64,000 nt of DNA, from assembly GCF_001440395.1 (NCBI RefSeq), contig NZ_LLXZ01000022.1, forward strand, positions 1 to 64,000, given 5' to 3'. The notes beneath the pieces are model-generated. The model did not search any database. It had not been told where the DNA came from and worked only from the letters and a program-made list of their open reading frames with translations. Made by a program: the position numbers and the translations under genes. The stretch is from Bradyrhizobium jicamae (GTDB lineage Bacteria; Pseudomonadota; Alphaproteobacteria; Rhizobiales; Xanthobacteraceae). Shown one piece after another: positions 8,037-17,172 of this stretch (position 1 is its first letter; every line of letters begins with the position of its first letter).

Positions 8037-9776
8037 TCATGCATCGATCGCAACGCTCTGGGTCCCGCCGAGCAATTTGACGTTCAGCCTGCCGCTCGCG
8101 AACAGCATGTCATCGAGTGCTTCGCCGAGATCGGGGGATTGGATCGTTGTCCCGCCATCCCGACCGATGCTGGCCTGTGCGGTGCGTCGCATCAATTCCT
8201 TGATAAAGGCAGCGCTGACGCCCTTGGTGCGACGTGTAGCCTCGCTGATGAGAGATTCATCGAGCGCCAACCCCTGGCCGTAGAGCTGGATCAGCTTCCT
8301 TCTTCCGACGTCGTCGGGCAGCGGGATCTCGATCGCCTGGTCGATCCGGCCCGGCCGATCGGCCAGCGCGCCCTCGAGTTGTTCGGGGCGATTGGTGGTG
8401 AGGACAAAAAGGATGTCGGCATCCTCCTTCAGGCCGTCCATTTCGTTGAGAAGCCTGTTCAGCAGGCTCTCCTCGCAAGGTCCTCCCATCATTTCGCGAT
8501 CGCGCGCGATGAGATCGACGTCCTCGATCACCACCATGCTCGGCTGCAGGAGGCGGGCGAGGTTCATGTAGGTGCCGAGCAACGCTACCTGGCCCGCCGT
8601 AATGATCAATGTCGTGTGGCCGGCCAGGTTGCTGGCGAGGTACCGGATGGTGTGCGTCTTGCCGGTGCCGGGCGGCCCTTAGAGCAAGATGCCCTTGCGG
8701 GTGGACTGTCCGAGCCGGCGCAGTTGTGCGCGGCCTTCGACAAAATGGAGGACGTTGCGGTCAAGCAGCTTCAACGTCGCCTCGGGCAGGATCACGTTGG
8801 CGCGTTCGATGCGCGGCAGCTTGTGAACCATGAGGCCCCGCGAGCTTCGGCGATAGCTCGCGTCGGCATCAAATGAAAGAACCTTGCCCCGATAGCAACG
8901 CGCGGCGTCGACCGCGTTCTCGATGTCGGAAAATGAGCGCTTCACGAGTTCGGCACTTGCCGGCCCGGCAGGAGCCAGAATTTCGATGCGAACGCCAGTT
9001 TCTTCGCCGTGCTCGCGATGAGCCGACAGCAGCACCGCATAGTGCAGATCGCTATCGGTGGCACACAGCCATAATCCATTGTCGAGACATTTCACCGGCT
9101 CCGCCTCGCCGATCTCGACATCCTGATACTGTACTGGCGCGATGGCATGCGCGGTCTCGGCAAACCGGCTCAGCGAGGCGAATGTGAGTGTTTCGTAGCG
9201 GTGGCGCTCGTGAATGCCAAAGAAGCGGATTGGCGAGGCCGAAAACAACTTGTCCACCGCCGCTTGAACTTCCGGGCGCATATGCCCGGGAAATTGTCGC
9301 GACGTTGCGATCAGCTGGTCCCGAGGAACTCCGGCGAAGTGCCACTCAAGGGCGGCACTTGCAAAATTGAACTGCTTTGTTCGCGTGAGATCACGCAAAT
9401 TGCCCGCAACTGCCAGTGTGCAGTCGTCGCAAATCAGCGCCGCGTTGCTCATCAGGCGGATCTGCTCACCGGCAAAATTCCCGCACAGTTTGCACCGGTC
9501 TCCGTGTAAGTCGCCACTCGACTCGGCCTTGATCATCAAACGATGGCCCGATGCCTCGATGCGCTCCTCGGAAACTCTCAGGAGCGCTTCGGCAACGGCG
9601 CTGGGATATGTTCCGCAGACCGCTTTGCCCTTCATCTCGATTGCCGCCATCAATTCGATCGCGTCGCCCGGCGACTGACTGAATACGGAGCGGAGAAGGC
9701 CGATGACAAAATCCTGAGGAGTATCCTTGTCGTTATGGATGACGAGCCTGGTGTGACCAGTCTGGATGCGGTTCAT
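8037..9776 (-). pseudogene. ClpS-domain / ClpX-type zinc finger / AAA ATPase fusion, interrupted by an in-frame TAA
   Basis: Read through, the frame has 579 codons from an ATG at 9776 preceded by a G-rich stretch; an upstream in-frame start at 9845 also exists. Residues 10-84 match the ClpS core (VIHNDKDTPQDFV, MKGKAVCGTYPSAVAE). Residues 95-119 form a C4 zinc finger like that of ClpX (CKLC and CDDC). A linker of about 200 residues follows, then a AAA domain with Walker A GPPGTGKT, Walker B MVVIEDVDLIA, sensor TTNRPE and an arginine-finger region DRPGRID. Codon 366 (8679-8681) is TAA, directly before Walker A, where family members often have Tyr (LLYGPPGTGKT). Frame and similarity continue unbroken on both sides. 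It is either a very recent nonsense mutation or a sequence error. An intact product would be expected to act as an unfoldase or adaptor. Confidence 0.8.
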
Positions 9777-10274
9777 CGAAAGCCCCCGAAATTGAATGTA
9801 AGCAGCGTGCCGAAATATTCGGAACAGATCAAGAACGTTTTTCAACTTAAACGCTAAGGTTGTAACGGCTGGCGCGGCGTTATGGCCATTCGGCGCAGCG
9901 CGCGGCGTACCTCTAAGGCTCAGACATCAACAAGTTCTTGCGCTTACCATCTCAAATCATCGGCACATTGATGATGTCGTGCGGAGGGCGCGCTTCCCGA
10001 ACGCCGCGGCGATCGCGCTACGGCAATGCTAAATTGTATCCGCCGTCATGGCGTGGAATCCATGTCGACGATACGGCGCGATGGATTGCATCGCGGAGCC
10101 TGTGATCGGGTGCGCATGCGCGCGATCCTGTGGCTCGTAACACCTGAAGAGCGTGTGCCCTCCAGCCTTTCAATTTTGCGATAGAAGCCATGTCCACATT
10201 CAAATTCCTCGAACCCCCGCAGCGATCTACTCTCGCGGCAAATCAACCGGGAATCGCAGAGGAAATTGAGCCCG
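9777..10274. other. Intergenic region, no supported gene
   Basis: About 500 bases separate the divergent AAA gene and the thiamine-diphosphate enzyme. Only short frames of 61-70 codons are open, with no recognisable protein features or good start sites. It presumably holds both promoters, but I could not assign one with confidence. GAGG at 10258-10261 is a weak ribosome site for the gene at 10275. Confidence 0.5.
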
Positions 10275-10841
10275 ATGGCGGAAGCAGCGAAATCACGGAG
10301 CGAGGCCGCGGCGGCGCTCCCGACCTGGCCGGACGAGATCTACCGCGTGCTGAAGGACGCCGGCATCCGTCAGGTCGCCATGGTGCCGGACGCCGGCCAT
10401 AGCCGCCTCATTCGTTCATTCGAGGCCGATCCCGAAACCCGCGTCGTCACGCTGACGACGGAGGAAGAGGGCGTGGCGATGCTGGCGGGCGCGTGGCTCG
10501 GCGGCGAGCGCGGCGTTCTGCTGTTGCAGTCGAGCGGCGTCGGCAATTGCATCAACATGCTGTCGCTGCCCGTCATCTGCCACATGCCGCTTCTGATGAT
10601 CGTCACCATGCGCGGCGACTGGGGCGAGTTCAACCCGTGGCAGATCCCGATGGGGCAGGGCACGCGTCCTTCGCTGGAAGCCATGGGCGTGATCGTGAAC
10701 AAGGTCGATGAGCCGCATCTCGTCGCTTCCGCCGTGCAGGGCGCGGCGAACCTCGCCTTCAACACCTGGAAGCCGGTGGCGGTCCTGATCGGACAGCGCG
10801 TGCTCGGCGCCAAGAACTTCAAGGAGCTGGCCCGCAAATGA
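10275..10841 (+). CDS. Thiamine-diphosphate enzyme, alpha subunit (sulfopyruvate/phosphonopyruvate decarboxylase-like)
   Basis: The 188-residue product corresponds to the N-terminal (PYR) domain of two-subunit ThDP decarboxylases such as ComD. It contains the conserved acidic motif TTEEEGVAMLAGAWLGG at residues 61-77; one of these Glu residues would activate the cofactor. The following QSSGVGN and MRGDWGEFN segments also fit the family. I chose the ATG at 10275; a TTG at 10266 is also in frame. The stop overlaps the start of the beta subunit by 4 bases, so the subunits are translationally coupled. The substrate is a 2-oxo acid but cannot be specified. Confidence 0.85.
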   Translation: MAEAAKSRSEAAAALPTWPDEIYRVLKDAGIRQVAMVPDAGHSRLIRSFEADPETRVVTLTTEEEGVAMLAGAWLGGERGVLLLQSSGVGNCINMLSLPVICHMPLLMIVTMRGDWGEFNPWQIPMGQGTRPSLEAMGVIVNKVDEPHLVASAVQGAANLAFNTWKPVAVLIGQRVLGAKNFKELARK

Positions 10842-11437
10842 GCAATCCGAACGCGCTTCTGCATCGCCGCGACGTCGTCAACGAATTGCTGCGCGACCGC
10901 GCCGATCTTCTCGTCATCGGCGGCCTCGGCGCGCCGAACTGGGACGTCTCGGCTGCCGGCGATCATCCCAACAATTTCCCGCTCTGGGGCGCGATGGGCG
11001 GCGCTTCCATGATCGGGCTTGGCCTGGCGCTGGCGCAGCCGAAGCGCAAGGTGCTGGTCATCACCGGCGACGGCGAGATGCTGATGAATATAGGCTCGCT
11101 CGCGTCGATTGCGGTGGAAGCGCCGAAGAATCTGACAATCGCCGTGCTCGACAATGAGCGCTTCGGCGAGACCGGCATGCAGAAGACTCCGACGGCTTCC
11201 GGCGTCGACCTCGCCGCCATCGCCACCGCTTGCGGCATCCGCACCTCGCGCATCGTTCGCACGATGGCCGAAGTGACCGAGCTGCGCGATCTCGCGCATG
11301 AGGGCAGGGGAACGGCCTTCGCGCAGATCAAGATCAATCCCGAGGCGCTGGTGTTCGTGATGCCGCCCGCCGATGGCGTGATCCTGACGACGCGCTTTCG
11401 GCAATCGGTGTTGGGAGACGAGGCGCTGTTTAATTGA
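10838..11437 (+). CDS. Thiamine-diphosphate enzyme, beta subunit
   Basis: The 199-residue product is the C-terminal (PP) domain of the split decarboxylase. It has the ThDP/Mg binding motif starting at GDGEML (residues 77-82) and ending at Asn106 in LDNERFGETG, about the 30-residue spacing typical of the family. LWGAMGGASMIGLGLALA, near residue 50, fits the ComE-like group. The active site would form at the interface with the alpha subunit encoded just upstream. The gene is convergent with the LysR gene across a palindromic repeat. Confidence 0.87.
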   Translation: MSNPNALLHRRDVVNELLRDRADLLVIGGLGAPNWDVSAAGDHPNNFPLWGAMGGASMIGLGLALAQPKRKVLVITGDGEMLMNIGSLASIAVEAPKNLTIAVLDNERFGETGMQKTPTASGVDLAAIATACGIRTSRIVRTMAEVTELRDLAHEGRGTAFAQIKINPEALVFVMPPADGVILTTRFRQSVLGDEALFN

Positions 11438-11458
11438 GGATAGCTACCCACACGACGT

Positions 11459-11549
11459 CGTCATGCCCGGCCTTGTGCCGGGCATCCACGTCTTTAGCTA
11501 TCGCGGCGAGCGAAAGAAGTGGATGGCCGGGACAAGCCCGGCCATGACG
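11459..11549. repeat. Palindromic intergenic repeat (GTCATGCCCGGCC family), copy 1
   Basis: The left arm CGTCATGCCCGGCC pairs with the right arm GGCCGGGACAAGCCCGGCC...ATGAC through a long imperfect hairpin with an inner CATCCAC / GTGGATG pair. A second copy is at 54732-54840. It lies between convergent genes and could act as a bidirectional terminator. Confidence 0.85.
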
Positions 11550-11568
11550 GAGAGAGTGCTCGGCCTCA

Positions 11569-12492
11569 CTACGCCGTCATGTTGATCTTCCAGAGCCCTT
11601 CCTTCGAAAGCTGCTGAATCTCTGATACAATCAACGTTCCGATCGTCGTCGTCGCAATCGACGGCGGATGCGCGATTGGCGAGGCGAGAATCAGTTCGCG
11701 CGATACCGAGGGACTGACGGCGGCCATCTCCAGCCGCTTCGCCGCCACTTCAGTGCGGATCGCCGAGGGCGGCAGCAGCGTATAGCCGAGCCCTTCCTCC
11801 ATCAGGCTGATCTGGGCGCGGTAGGAGTCCACCTCGATCATGGCGTCGAGCTTCAGTTTCTCGCGCGCCAGCGCCTTTTCCAAGAGCGCCCGCAGTCCAT
11901 GCGAGATGCTCGGCAGAATCAGCTTCTGCTTCACCAGCCATTTGAGATCAACCTGCTTGCGCTTGCTGAGGCCCGACCCCGGCGGCCCCACCGCGACGAT
12001 GTCTTCGCGGCCGATCGACTGGACCTGCAGATGGAGATCGACGGCCGGGCCATAGATGATCGCGAGGTCCATTTCGCCGCGGTGCAGCCATTCGACCAGA
12101 TGGCCGCCATAACTCTCGACGATGCGCAGCGAGACGTCGGGAAATTCGTTGAGGACACGGCGGGCAAACCGGCCGGACAACACGGCGCTCACCGTCGGCA
12201 CCATGCCGAGGATGACGCGGCCCGAAGGGTTGCCGTTGGCCGATTTGAGGTCGTCGCTGACCTGCTCGATCTGGCGGATCAGGCCGGTGGTGCGGTCGAG
12301 CAGCATCCGGCCGGCGCTGGTGAGCAGCATGCCGCGGCCGTTGCGCACGAACAGCTCGACCCGAAGTTCATGTTCGAGCAGCTTGATATGCCGGCTCAGC
12401 GCCGGCTGCGCGGCACGTAGCCGGTCCGCGGCCTTGCTCAAGCTTCCGAGTTCGGCTACGGCCCGGAATGTCCGCAATTGTTTGAGATCCAT
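11569..12492 (-). CDS. LysR-family transcriptional regulator
   Basis: From the ATG at 12492 the product is 307 residues. It opens with MDLKQLRTFRAVAELGSLS and has the LysR helix-turn-helix at about residues 15-40 (ADRLRAAQPALSRHIKLLE). The rest resembles the inducer-binding domain (for example IVESYGGHLVEWLHRGEMDLAI). A longer open frame reaches 12561, but the added residues lie outside the family start. It is divergent from the rhodanese gene, with about 60 bases between starts, so that gene is the likely target. The inducer is unknown. Confidence 0.9.
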   Translation of the reverse strand: MDLKQLRTFRAVAELGSLSKAADRLRAAQPALSRHIKLLEHELRVELFVRNGRGMLLTSAGRMLLDRTTGLIRQIEQVSDDLKSANGNPSGRVILGMVPTVSAVLSGRFARRVLNEFPDVSLRIVESYGGHLVEWLHRGEMDLAIIYGPAVDLHLQVQSIGREDIVAVGPPGSGLSKRKQVDLKWLVKQKLILPSISHGLRALLEKALAREKLKLDAMIEVDSYRAQISLMEEGLGYTLLPPSAIRTEVAAKRLEMAAVSPSVSRELILASPIAHPPSIATTTIGTLIVSEIQQLSKEGLWKINMTA

Positions 12493-12551
12493 CGCCTGCT
12501 CAGCATGCCCATGATGCCAGCGATCATATGCCGTTTTCGGAAATCCCGTCC

Positions 12552-13784
12552 ATGACCACACCCTCAGTCACCCCCTCGCAAGTCCGCACCGCGCTGCTGC
12601 TGCGCCAGGAGATCGCGCTGCTCGACGTCAGGCACGAAGCCGCCTTCGCCACCGGCCACCCCCTGTTCGCCGCCAACATGGCGGCCGACCGCATCGCGCT
12701 GGAGGCCGAAGCGCGGCTGCCGCGCAAGGACGTGCCGATCGTGATCTATGATAACGGCGAGGGCCTCGTGCCGCAGGCCGCGGAACGGCTGGCCGCATTG
12801 GGCTACTCCAATGTCCGCCAGCTCGATGGCGGGCTGCAGGGCTGGAAGTCGGCGGGCCATGAGGTGTTCGAGGACGTCAATTCCTACGCCAAGGCCTTCG
12901 GCGAACTGGTCGCGTCGCGCCGCCACACGCCGTCGCTGGCCGCCGAGGAAGTCGGCGCGCTGATCGCGAGCGGGGCCAACATCCAAATTCTTGATGTCCG
13001 CCGCTTCGACGAATATGCGACCATGAATATCCCCGGCTCCATGAGCGTGCCCGGCGCGGAACTGGTGCTGCGCGCCGGTCGCGCGGCGCCGGACCCCGAG
13101 ACCACCATCATTGTCAATTGCGCCGGCCGCACCCGCTCGATCATCGGCACCCAGTCGCTGATCAATGCCGGCGTCACGAACAACGTGATGGCGCTGCGCA
13201 ACGGAACCATCGGCTGGACGCTGGCAAAGCAGAAGCTCGAACATGGGTCCGACCGCCGCGGCGAGATCGGCGCCATCGCAGGCGGCGAGACCAACGCGCG
13301 CGACGTCGCCTATCGCGCCGGCGTTCGCCACATCGGCCTTGCGGAATTAGCGGCGCTGCAGGCGCAGGGCGACCGCACGCTCTATCGCTTCGACGTACGC
13401 TCGGAAGAGGAGTACACCGCCGGTCACCTCGCAGGCTTTCGCCATTACGCCGGCGGACAGCTGGTGCAGGAGGTCGACATGGCAGCCCCAGTGCGCGGCG
13501 CCCGCATCGTGCTGACGGACAACAGAAGTGTCCGCGCCGACATGACCGCCTCCTGGCTCGCGCAGATGGGCTGGGAAGTTTACGTGCTCGAGGGCGGCTA
13601 CGACGGGGCGCTGGAAGTCGGACCGCCGCGCGTCATCCCAAAGCCCGATCCGTCACACCGCTATCGCCGCCCCTATGAGGGCACCGATGTCAAAGAGAGC
13701 GCGATGCAGGCCTATCTCGACTGGGAATACGGCCTCGTCGACCAGCTCCGCCGCGACGCCACGCACGGATTCTTCGTCATTTGA
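12552..13784 (+). CDS. Triple-rhodanese protein with one catalytic cysteine
   Basis: The 410-residue product contains three rhodanese modules, about residues 5-105, 130-230 and 262-350, each marked by a DVR motif and a closing L-x-GG-x-x-G-W/Y element. Only the middle module keeps a loop cysteine (Cys190 in NCAGRTRS). The first has DNGEG and the third DNRSVR at that place, so they are probably structural or binding modules. Rhodaneses transfer sulfane sulfur. The ATG at 12552 has GGAAA 8 bases upstream; an ATG at 12528 is also in frame. LysR control is likely because of the divergent arrangement. Confidence 0.88.
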   Translation: MTTPSVTPSQVRTALLLRQEIALLDVRHEAAFATGHPLFAANMAADRIALEAEARLPRKDVPIVIYDNGEGLVPQAAERLAALGYSNVRQLDGGLQGWKSAGHEVFEDVNSYAKAFGELVASRRHTPSLAAEEVGALIASGANIQILDVRRFDEYATMNIPGSMSVPGAELVLRAGRAAPDPETTIIVNCAGRTRSIIGTQSLINAGVTNNVMALRNGTIGWTLAKQKLEHGSDRRGEIGAIAGGETNARDVAYRAGVRHIGLAELAALQAQGDRTLYRFDVRSEEEYTAGHLAGFRHYAGGQLVQEVDMAAPVRGARIVLTDNRSVRADMTASWLAQMGWEVYVLEGGYDGALEVGPPRVIPKPDPSHRYRRPYEGTDVKESAMQAYLDWEYGLVDQLRRDATHGFFVI

Positions 13785-13792
13785 GATCGCGC

Positions 13793-13823
13793 AGGATGGG
13801 TGGAGCGTAAGCGATACCCATCA
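13793..13823. repeat. Half copy of the GGATGGGTGGAGCG repeat
   Basis: GCAGGATGGGTGGAGCGTAAGCGATACCCATC matches the left arm of the complete palindrome at 45315-45400, but the right arm is absent. It lies between the rhodanese and glycosylase genes and its last bases supply the glycosylase stop codon. Confidence 0.65.
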
Positions 13824-14540
13824 ATCATCGCCGCCCATCATGCTCTCGAGCTTCTCCGCGGTGTAGTTCTCCCCGATCGACAGCGCGCAGATCCGCGAGA
13901 TCTGCACGTATGAAAGCCCTGTCTCCTCAGCCCACGCATTGAACTGCGCCTGCACCTTGGCCAGATCGCGCTTGGAGGTGACGGTCTCCGCGATATCGAG
14001 CCCGGCATCGCGCAGGCAGAGCACGACATCGCGGGAGGTGACAAACCCGTCCCAGCCGAGAAAGCGCAACATCATCTGCCCGGTATTGCCGCCGAGCCGG
14101 CTGCCGCGTTTCGCCAGCAGTTCCAGCAGCCCGGCTTCGTCGGAGGACGGCCAGTTGGCGAGGAACTTGCCGAAACTGCCGTGCTCCCTGGCGATGTCCC
14201 TGACGAAGCTTGCATTGGCGCGCACAGACATGATCTTGGCGCCGTTGCGGACGATGCGCGTGTCCTTCATCAGATCGTCCCAGAACTCGTCCGGCTTCAG
14301 CGACAGCGGGCCGGGCTTGAAGCCGAGAAACGCCTTTTCGAAGCCCGGCCATTTGGTCTCGATCACGCTCCAGGCAAAGCCCGCGCAGAACACCCGCCTG
14401 GCCATTTCGGCAAGAATCCGGTCGTCGCCGAGCCTGGCAAGCGCCTTCGGATCGGGCTTGGCCGGCAGCAGCTTGGCCAGCGCCTTCGGCCCGCCCTTGC
14501 GCTTCTCGGCGCGGGCGCGAATGGTCTTGAATGCGGTCAC
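13821..14540 (-). CDS. tag: DNA-3-methyladenine glycosylase I
   Basis: The product has the Tag-family pattern: an N-terminal FKTIRARAEKRKGG segment, FCAGFAWSVIETKWPGFEKAF, then NGAKIMSVRANA and LGGNTGQMMLRFLG. The enzyme removes 3-methyladenine from alkylated DNA. I chose the GTG at 14540, giving 239 residues that begin at the family start; an ATG at 14603 would add 21 residues without family similarity. The classical Tag zinc-binding Cys and His residues are not obvious, as in the divergent alphaproteobacterial group. It is transcribed alone and convergent with the rhodanese gene. Confidence 0.8.
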   Translation of the reverse strand: MTAFKTIRARAEKRKGGPKALAKLLPAKPDPKALARLGDDRILAEMARRVFCAGFAWSVIETKWPGFEKAFLGFKPGPLSLKPDEFWDDLMKDTRIVRNGAKIMSVRANASFVRDIAREHGSFGKFLANWPSSDEAGLLELLAKRGSRLGGNTGQMMLRFLGWDGFVTSRDVVLCLRDAGLDIAETVTSKRDLAKVQAQFNAWAEETGLSYVQISRICALSIGENYTAEKLESMMGGDD

Positions 14541-14767
14541 GGTGCACGGCCCCCGGTGAAATGCCCTGAAACTATAATTTAGAAGTGATCGGCTGACCTG
14601 CAAAGAAGGGATGGCGCACGGGGCAGATTTCGCCTAAAGCATCCCCACCTCATTCACATCCGTCGGGCCGTGCTGCCGCGCGTCATTTGCGCTGGCTTCG
14701 AGCCATTTCGGTTCGGGGCGATATTCAACATTTCCGGCTGATCGAGCCAAGCAAGGTCTGAGATCTC

Positions 14768-16636
14768 GTGACTTTTCTACCTACCTACCCGCCGCTCGCC
14801 CGAGCCCTGGCGGAACGCAATTTCGACCGCCTGACGCCGGTACAGACGGCGGTGCTGGCCGACGATGCCGACGGCCGCGACCTCTTGGTTTCCGCGCAAA
14901 CTGGCTCGGGCAAGACCGTTGCCTATGGCCTGGCGGTCGCGAGCAACCTGCTGGAAGGCGCCGAGCGGTTCGGTCAGGCCGCGGCTCCGCTGGCGCTGAT
15001 CGTGGCGCCGACGCGCGAGCTGGCGCTTCAGGTGCATCGCGAGCTTGCCTGGCTTTATCAGCATGCGGGCGCCCGCGTGGTTTCCTGCGTCGGCGGCATG
15101 GACCCGCGCCGCGAGCAGCGCGAACTGGCGGTGGGCGCGCATATCGTGGTCGGCACGCCGGGGCGGCTCTGCGATCACCTGCGGCGCGGCCGGCTCGACG
15201 TGTCGGAACTGAAGGCCATCGTGCTCGACGAAGCCGACGAAATGCTCGATCTCGGTTTTCGCGAGGACATGGAATTCATCCTGCAGGCGACGCCGGAGGA
15301 CCGCCGCACGCTGTTGTTCTCGGCGACCTTGCCGCCGGGCATCGTCGCGCTGGCGAAGGACTATCAGCAGGACGCCTTTCGCGTCGAAGTCGCGGGCGAG
15401 GAGGGCGGACACGCCGATATCGAGTACCGCGCCATCCGGATCGCGGCCGGCGATGTCGAGCACGCCGTCGTCAATATTTTGCGCTACTTCGAATCGCCGG
15501 GCACGCTGGTCTTCTGCAATACGCGCGAGGCCGTGCGGCACCTGCAGGCGACGCTGCTGGAGCGCGGTTTCTCGGTGGTGGCGCTGTCGGGCGAATTGAC
15601 CCAGAACGAGCGGACGCTGGCGCTGCAGGCCTTGCGCGATGGCCGCGCCCGGGTCTGCGTCGCGACCGATGTCGCCGCGCGCGGCATCGACCTGCCGAAC
15701 CTCGATCTCGTGATCCACGCCGACCTGCCGAACGACCCCGAAGTCATGCAGCATCGCTCCGGCCGCACCGGGCGGGCCGGCCGCAAGGGCGTCAGCATTC
15801 TCCTGGTGTCCTCGGCCCGGCGCCGCCGCGCCGACATGCTGCTGAAGCTGGCCGGCATCGACGCGGCCTGGGGCGTGGCGCCGCAGCCCGATGAGATCCG
15901 AAAGCTCGATCAGGAGCGGCTGCTGCGCGACGATGTGTTCGCAGGCGAGATAACGCCTGAGGACCAGGCGCTTGCGCAAGTCCTGTTGGCCGAACGGTCG
16001 CCGGAACAGATCGCTACCGCGCTGGCGCGGCTCTACCGCGCGCGATTGCCTTCGCCTGAGGACATCGTCGATCCCGGCGAGGATCGGGTCAAATCCCGTG
16101 CCGAGCGCGCCCGCGAACGGGCGGATCGCGAAGCCGAACGCGGATCAAAGCCGGCAAAGTCTTCGGCTCGCCATCGCATGGCGGAGGACAGCGTCTGGTT
16201 CACGGCCGCGATCGGACGGCGCAAGAACGCCGAAGCACGCTGGCTGCTGCCGATGCTGTGCCGCCGCGGCAGCATCAAGAAGGAAGACATCGGCACCATC
16301 CGCATTCTCGATACCGTCACCGAATTCGAAATTTCCGCGCGCGTCGCCCGCCGCTTCGCCGCGCGCATTCGCCGCCCCGACAAGGAAGACAGCATCCGCA
16401 TCGAGGAGATGACGAGTGCCGCACCGAACGAGGAAGTGCGCGAGAAGGAAAGGGCGCCAAAGCCGCACGGCAAGAACAAGACCTCCGACAAGCCGGCGTT
16501 TGACAAGAAGGCGCATTACGATACCAAAAGGCGGGATCGAGGCGAGCACGCGCATGCGGGAAAGCCGCGGCATGAAAATGGCGCGTCGGCGAAGCCCGTA
16601 TTCGGAAAGAAGAAAAAGAAGAAGTTTCGTGGCTGA
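14768..16636 (+). CDS. DEAD-box RNA helicase with DbpA-type RNA-binding domain
   Basis: This 622-residue protein starts at GTG. Helicase motifs occur in order: Q motif LTPVQ (22-26), Walker A AQTGSGKT (43-50), PTREL, VGTPGR, DEAD with VLDEADEMLD, SAT, then TDVAARGID and HRSGRTGRAG. After a charged linker, residues about 475-550 (SVWFTAAIGRRKNAEARWL) resemble the DbpA C-terminal RRM, which in DbpA binds 23S rRNA. The tail is basic and ends GKKKKKKFRG. A role in ribosome assembly or RNA remodelling, perhaps under cold stress, is inferred. It appears monocistronic. Confidence 0.9.
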   Translation: MTFLPTYPPLARALAERNFDRLTPVQTAVLADDADGRDLLVSAQTGSGKTVAYGLAVASNLLEGAERFGQAAAPLALIVAPTRELALQVHRELAWLYQHAGARVVSCVGGMDPRREQRELAVGAHIVVGTPGRLCDHLRRGRLDVSELKAIVLDEADEMLDLGFREDMEFILQATPEDRRTLLFSATLPPGIVALAKDYQQDAFRVEVAGEEGGHADIEYRAIRIAAGDVEHAVVNILRYFESPGTLVFCNTREAVRHLQATLLERGFSVVALSGELTQNERTLALQALRDGRARVCVATDVAARGIDLPNLDLVIHADLPNDPEVMQHRSGRTGRAGRKGVSILLVSSARRRRADMLLKLAGIDAAWGVAPQPDEIRKLDQERLLRDDVFAGEITPEDQALAQVLLAERSPEQIATALARLYRARLPSPEDIVDPGEDRVKSRAERARERADREAERGSKPAKSSARHRMAEDSVWFTAAIGRRKNAEARWLLPMLCRRGSIKKEDIGTIRILDTVTEFEISARVARRFAARIRRPDKEDSIRIEEMTSAAPNEEVREKERAPKPHGKNKTSDKPAFDKKAHYDTKRRDRGEHAHAGKPRHENGASAKPVFGKKKKKKFRG

Positions 16637-16695
16637 CCGGAGCGACATCAGCTGAAAGCGCCGACGCTCAGCTGCCATGCAGATGAGGATCCATC

Positions 16696-16983
16696 ATGAG
16701 CGTCTACATCATCGCCCAGTTGAAATTCACCCGCCGCGAACTCTACGATCGCTATCAATCGCGCTTCATGGGCGTGTTCAGGAAGTTCAGGGGCAAGCTC
16801 CTGGTGGCGGACGAGCATCCCGTCGTGCTGGAAGGCGACTGGCCGCGCGACAAGGTCGTGATCATGGAGTTCCCCGATGACGCCGCGGCCAGGGAATTTC
16901 AGGACTCGCCGGAGTATCAGGAGATATCGGTCGACCGGAAGGCGGGCGCCGACGCCATCGTGCTGACGGTGAGAGGCTTGTGA
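16696..16983 (+). CDS. DUF1330-family protein
   Basis: The 95-residue product shows the DUF1330 ferredoxin-like pattern: an initial strand MSVYIIAQLKF, a helix with YDRYQSRF, then GDWPRDKVVIMEFPDDAAA and a terminal SVDRKAGADAIVLTV strand. The start ATG is preceded by GATGAGGATC. Members are small alpha/beta-barrel dimers of unproven function, related to the EthD and ABM folds. It follows the helicase gene by 59 bases but need not be functionally linked. Confidence 0.87.
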   Translation: MSVYIIAQLKFTRRELYDRYQSRFMGVFRKFRGKLLVADEHPVVLEGDWPRDKVVIMEFPDDAAAREFQDSPEYQEISVDRKAGADAIVLTVRGL

Positions 16984-17172
16984 TATAGGCGCTGCCGCGA
17001 GCGGTTCCCCGCTCGGCATTGCTGCATTCCGGAACATCAACGAGATCGGGTTTCGCCGGGCCCTACTTGTGCTATGGCTGTTGTCAGGCGCTTCGTTCCC
17101 TCGGCCTGATGGTGTGATTACGGCCGAAGGCGGCGAAGCCCTGAGTATCCTTCAGCATTGGCCGAAACAATC

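Noticed and set aside
8679..8681. Programmed read-through or recoding at the TAA
   Set aside because: No selenocysteine (TGA) or pyrrolysine (TAG) codon is involved and no stimulatory hairpin is evident. Mutation or sequence error is simpler.
14777..15979. 400-codon minus-strand frame opposite the helicase
   Set aside because: The plus strand carries all DEAD-box motifs; the antisense product is compositionally biased (Ala, Arg, Gln) and has no motif.
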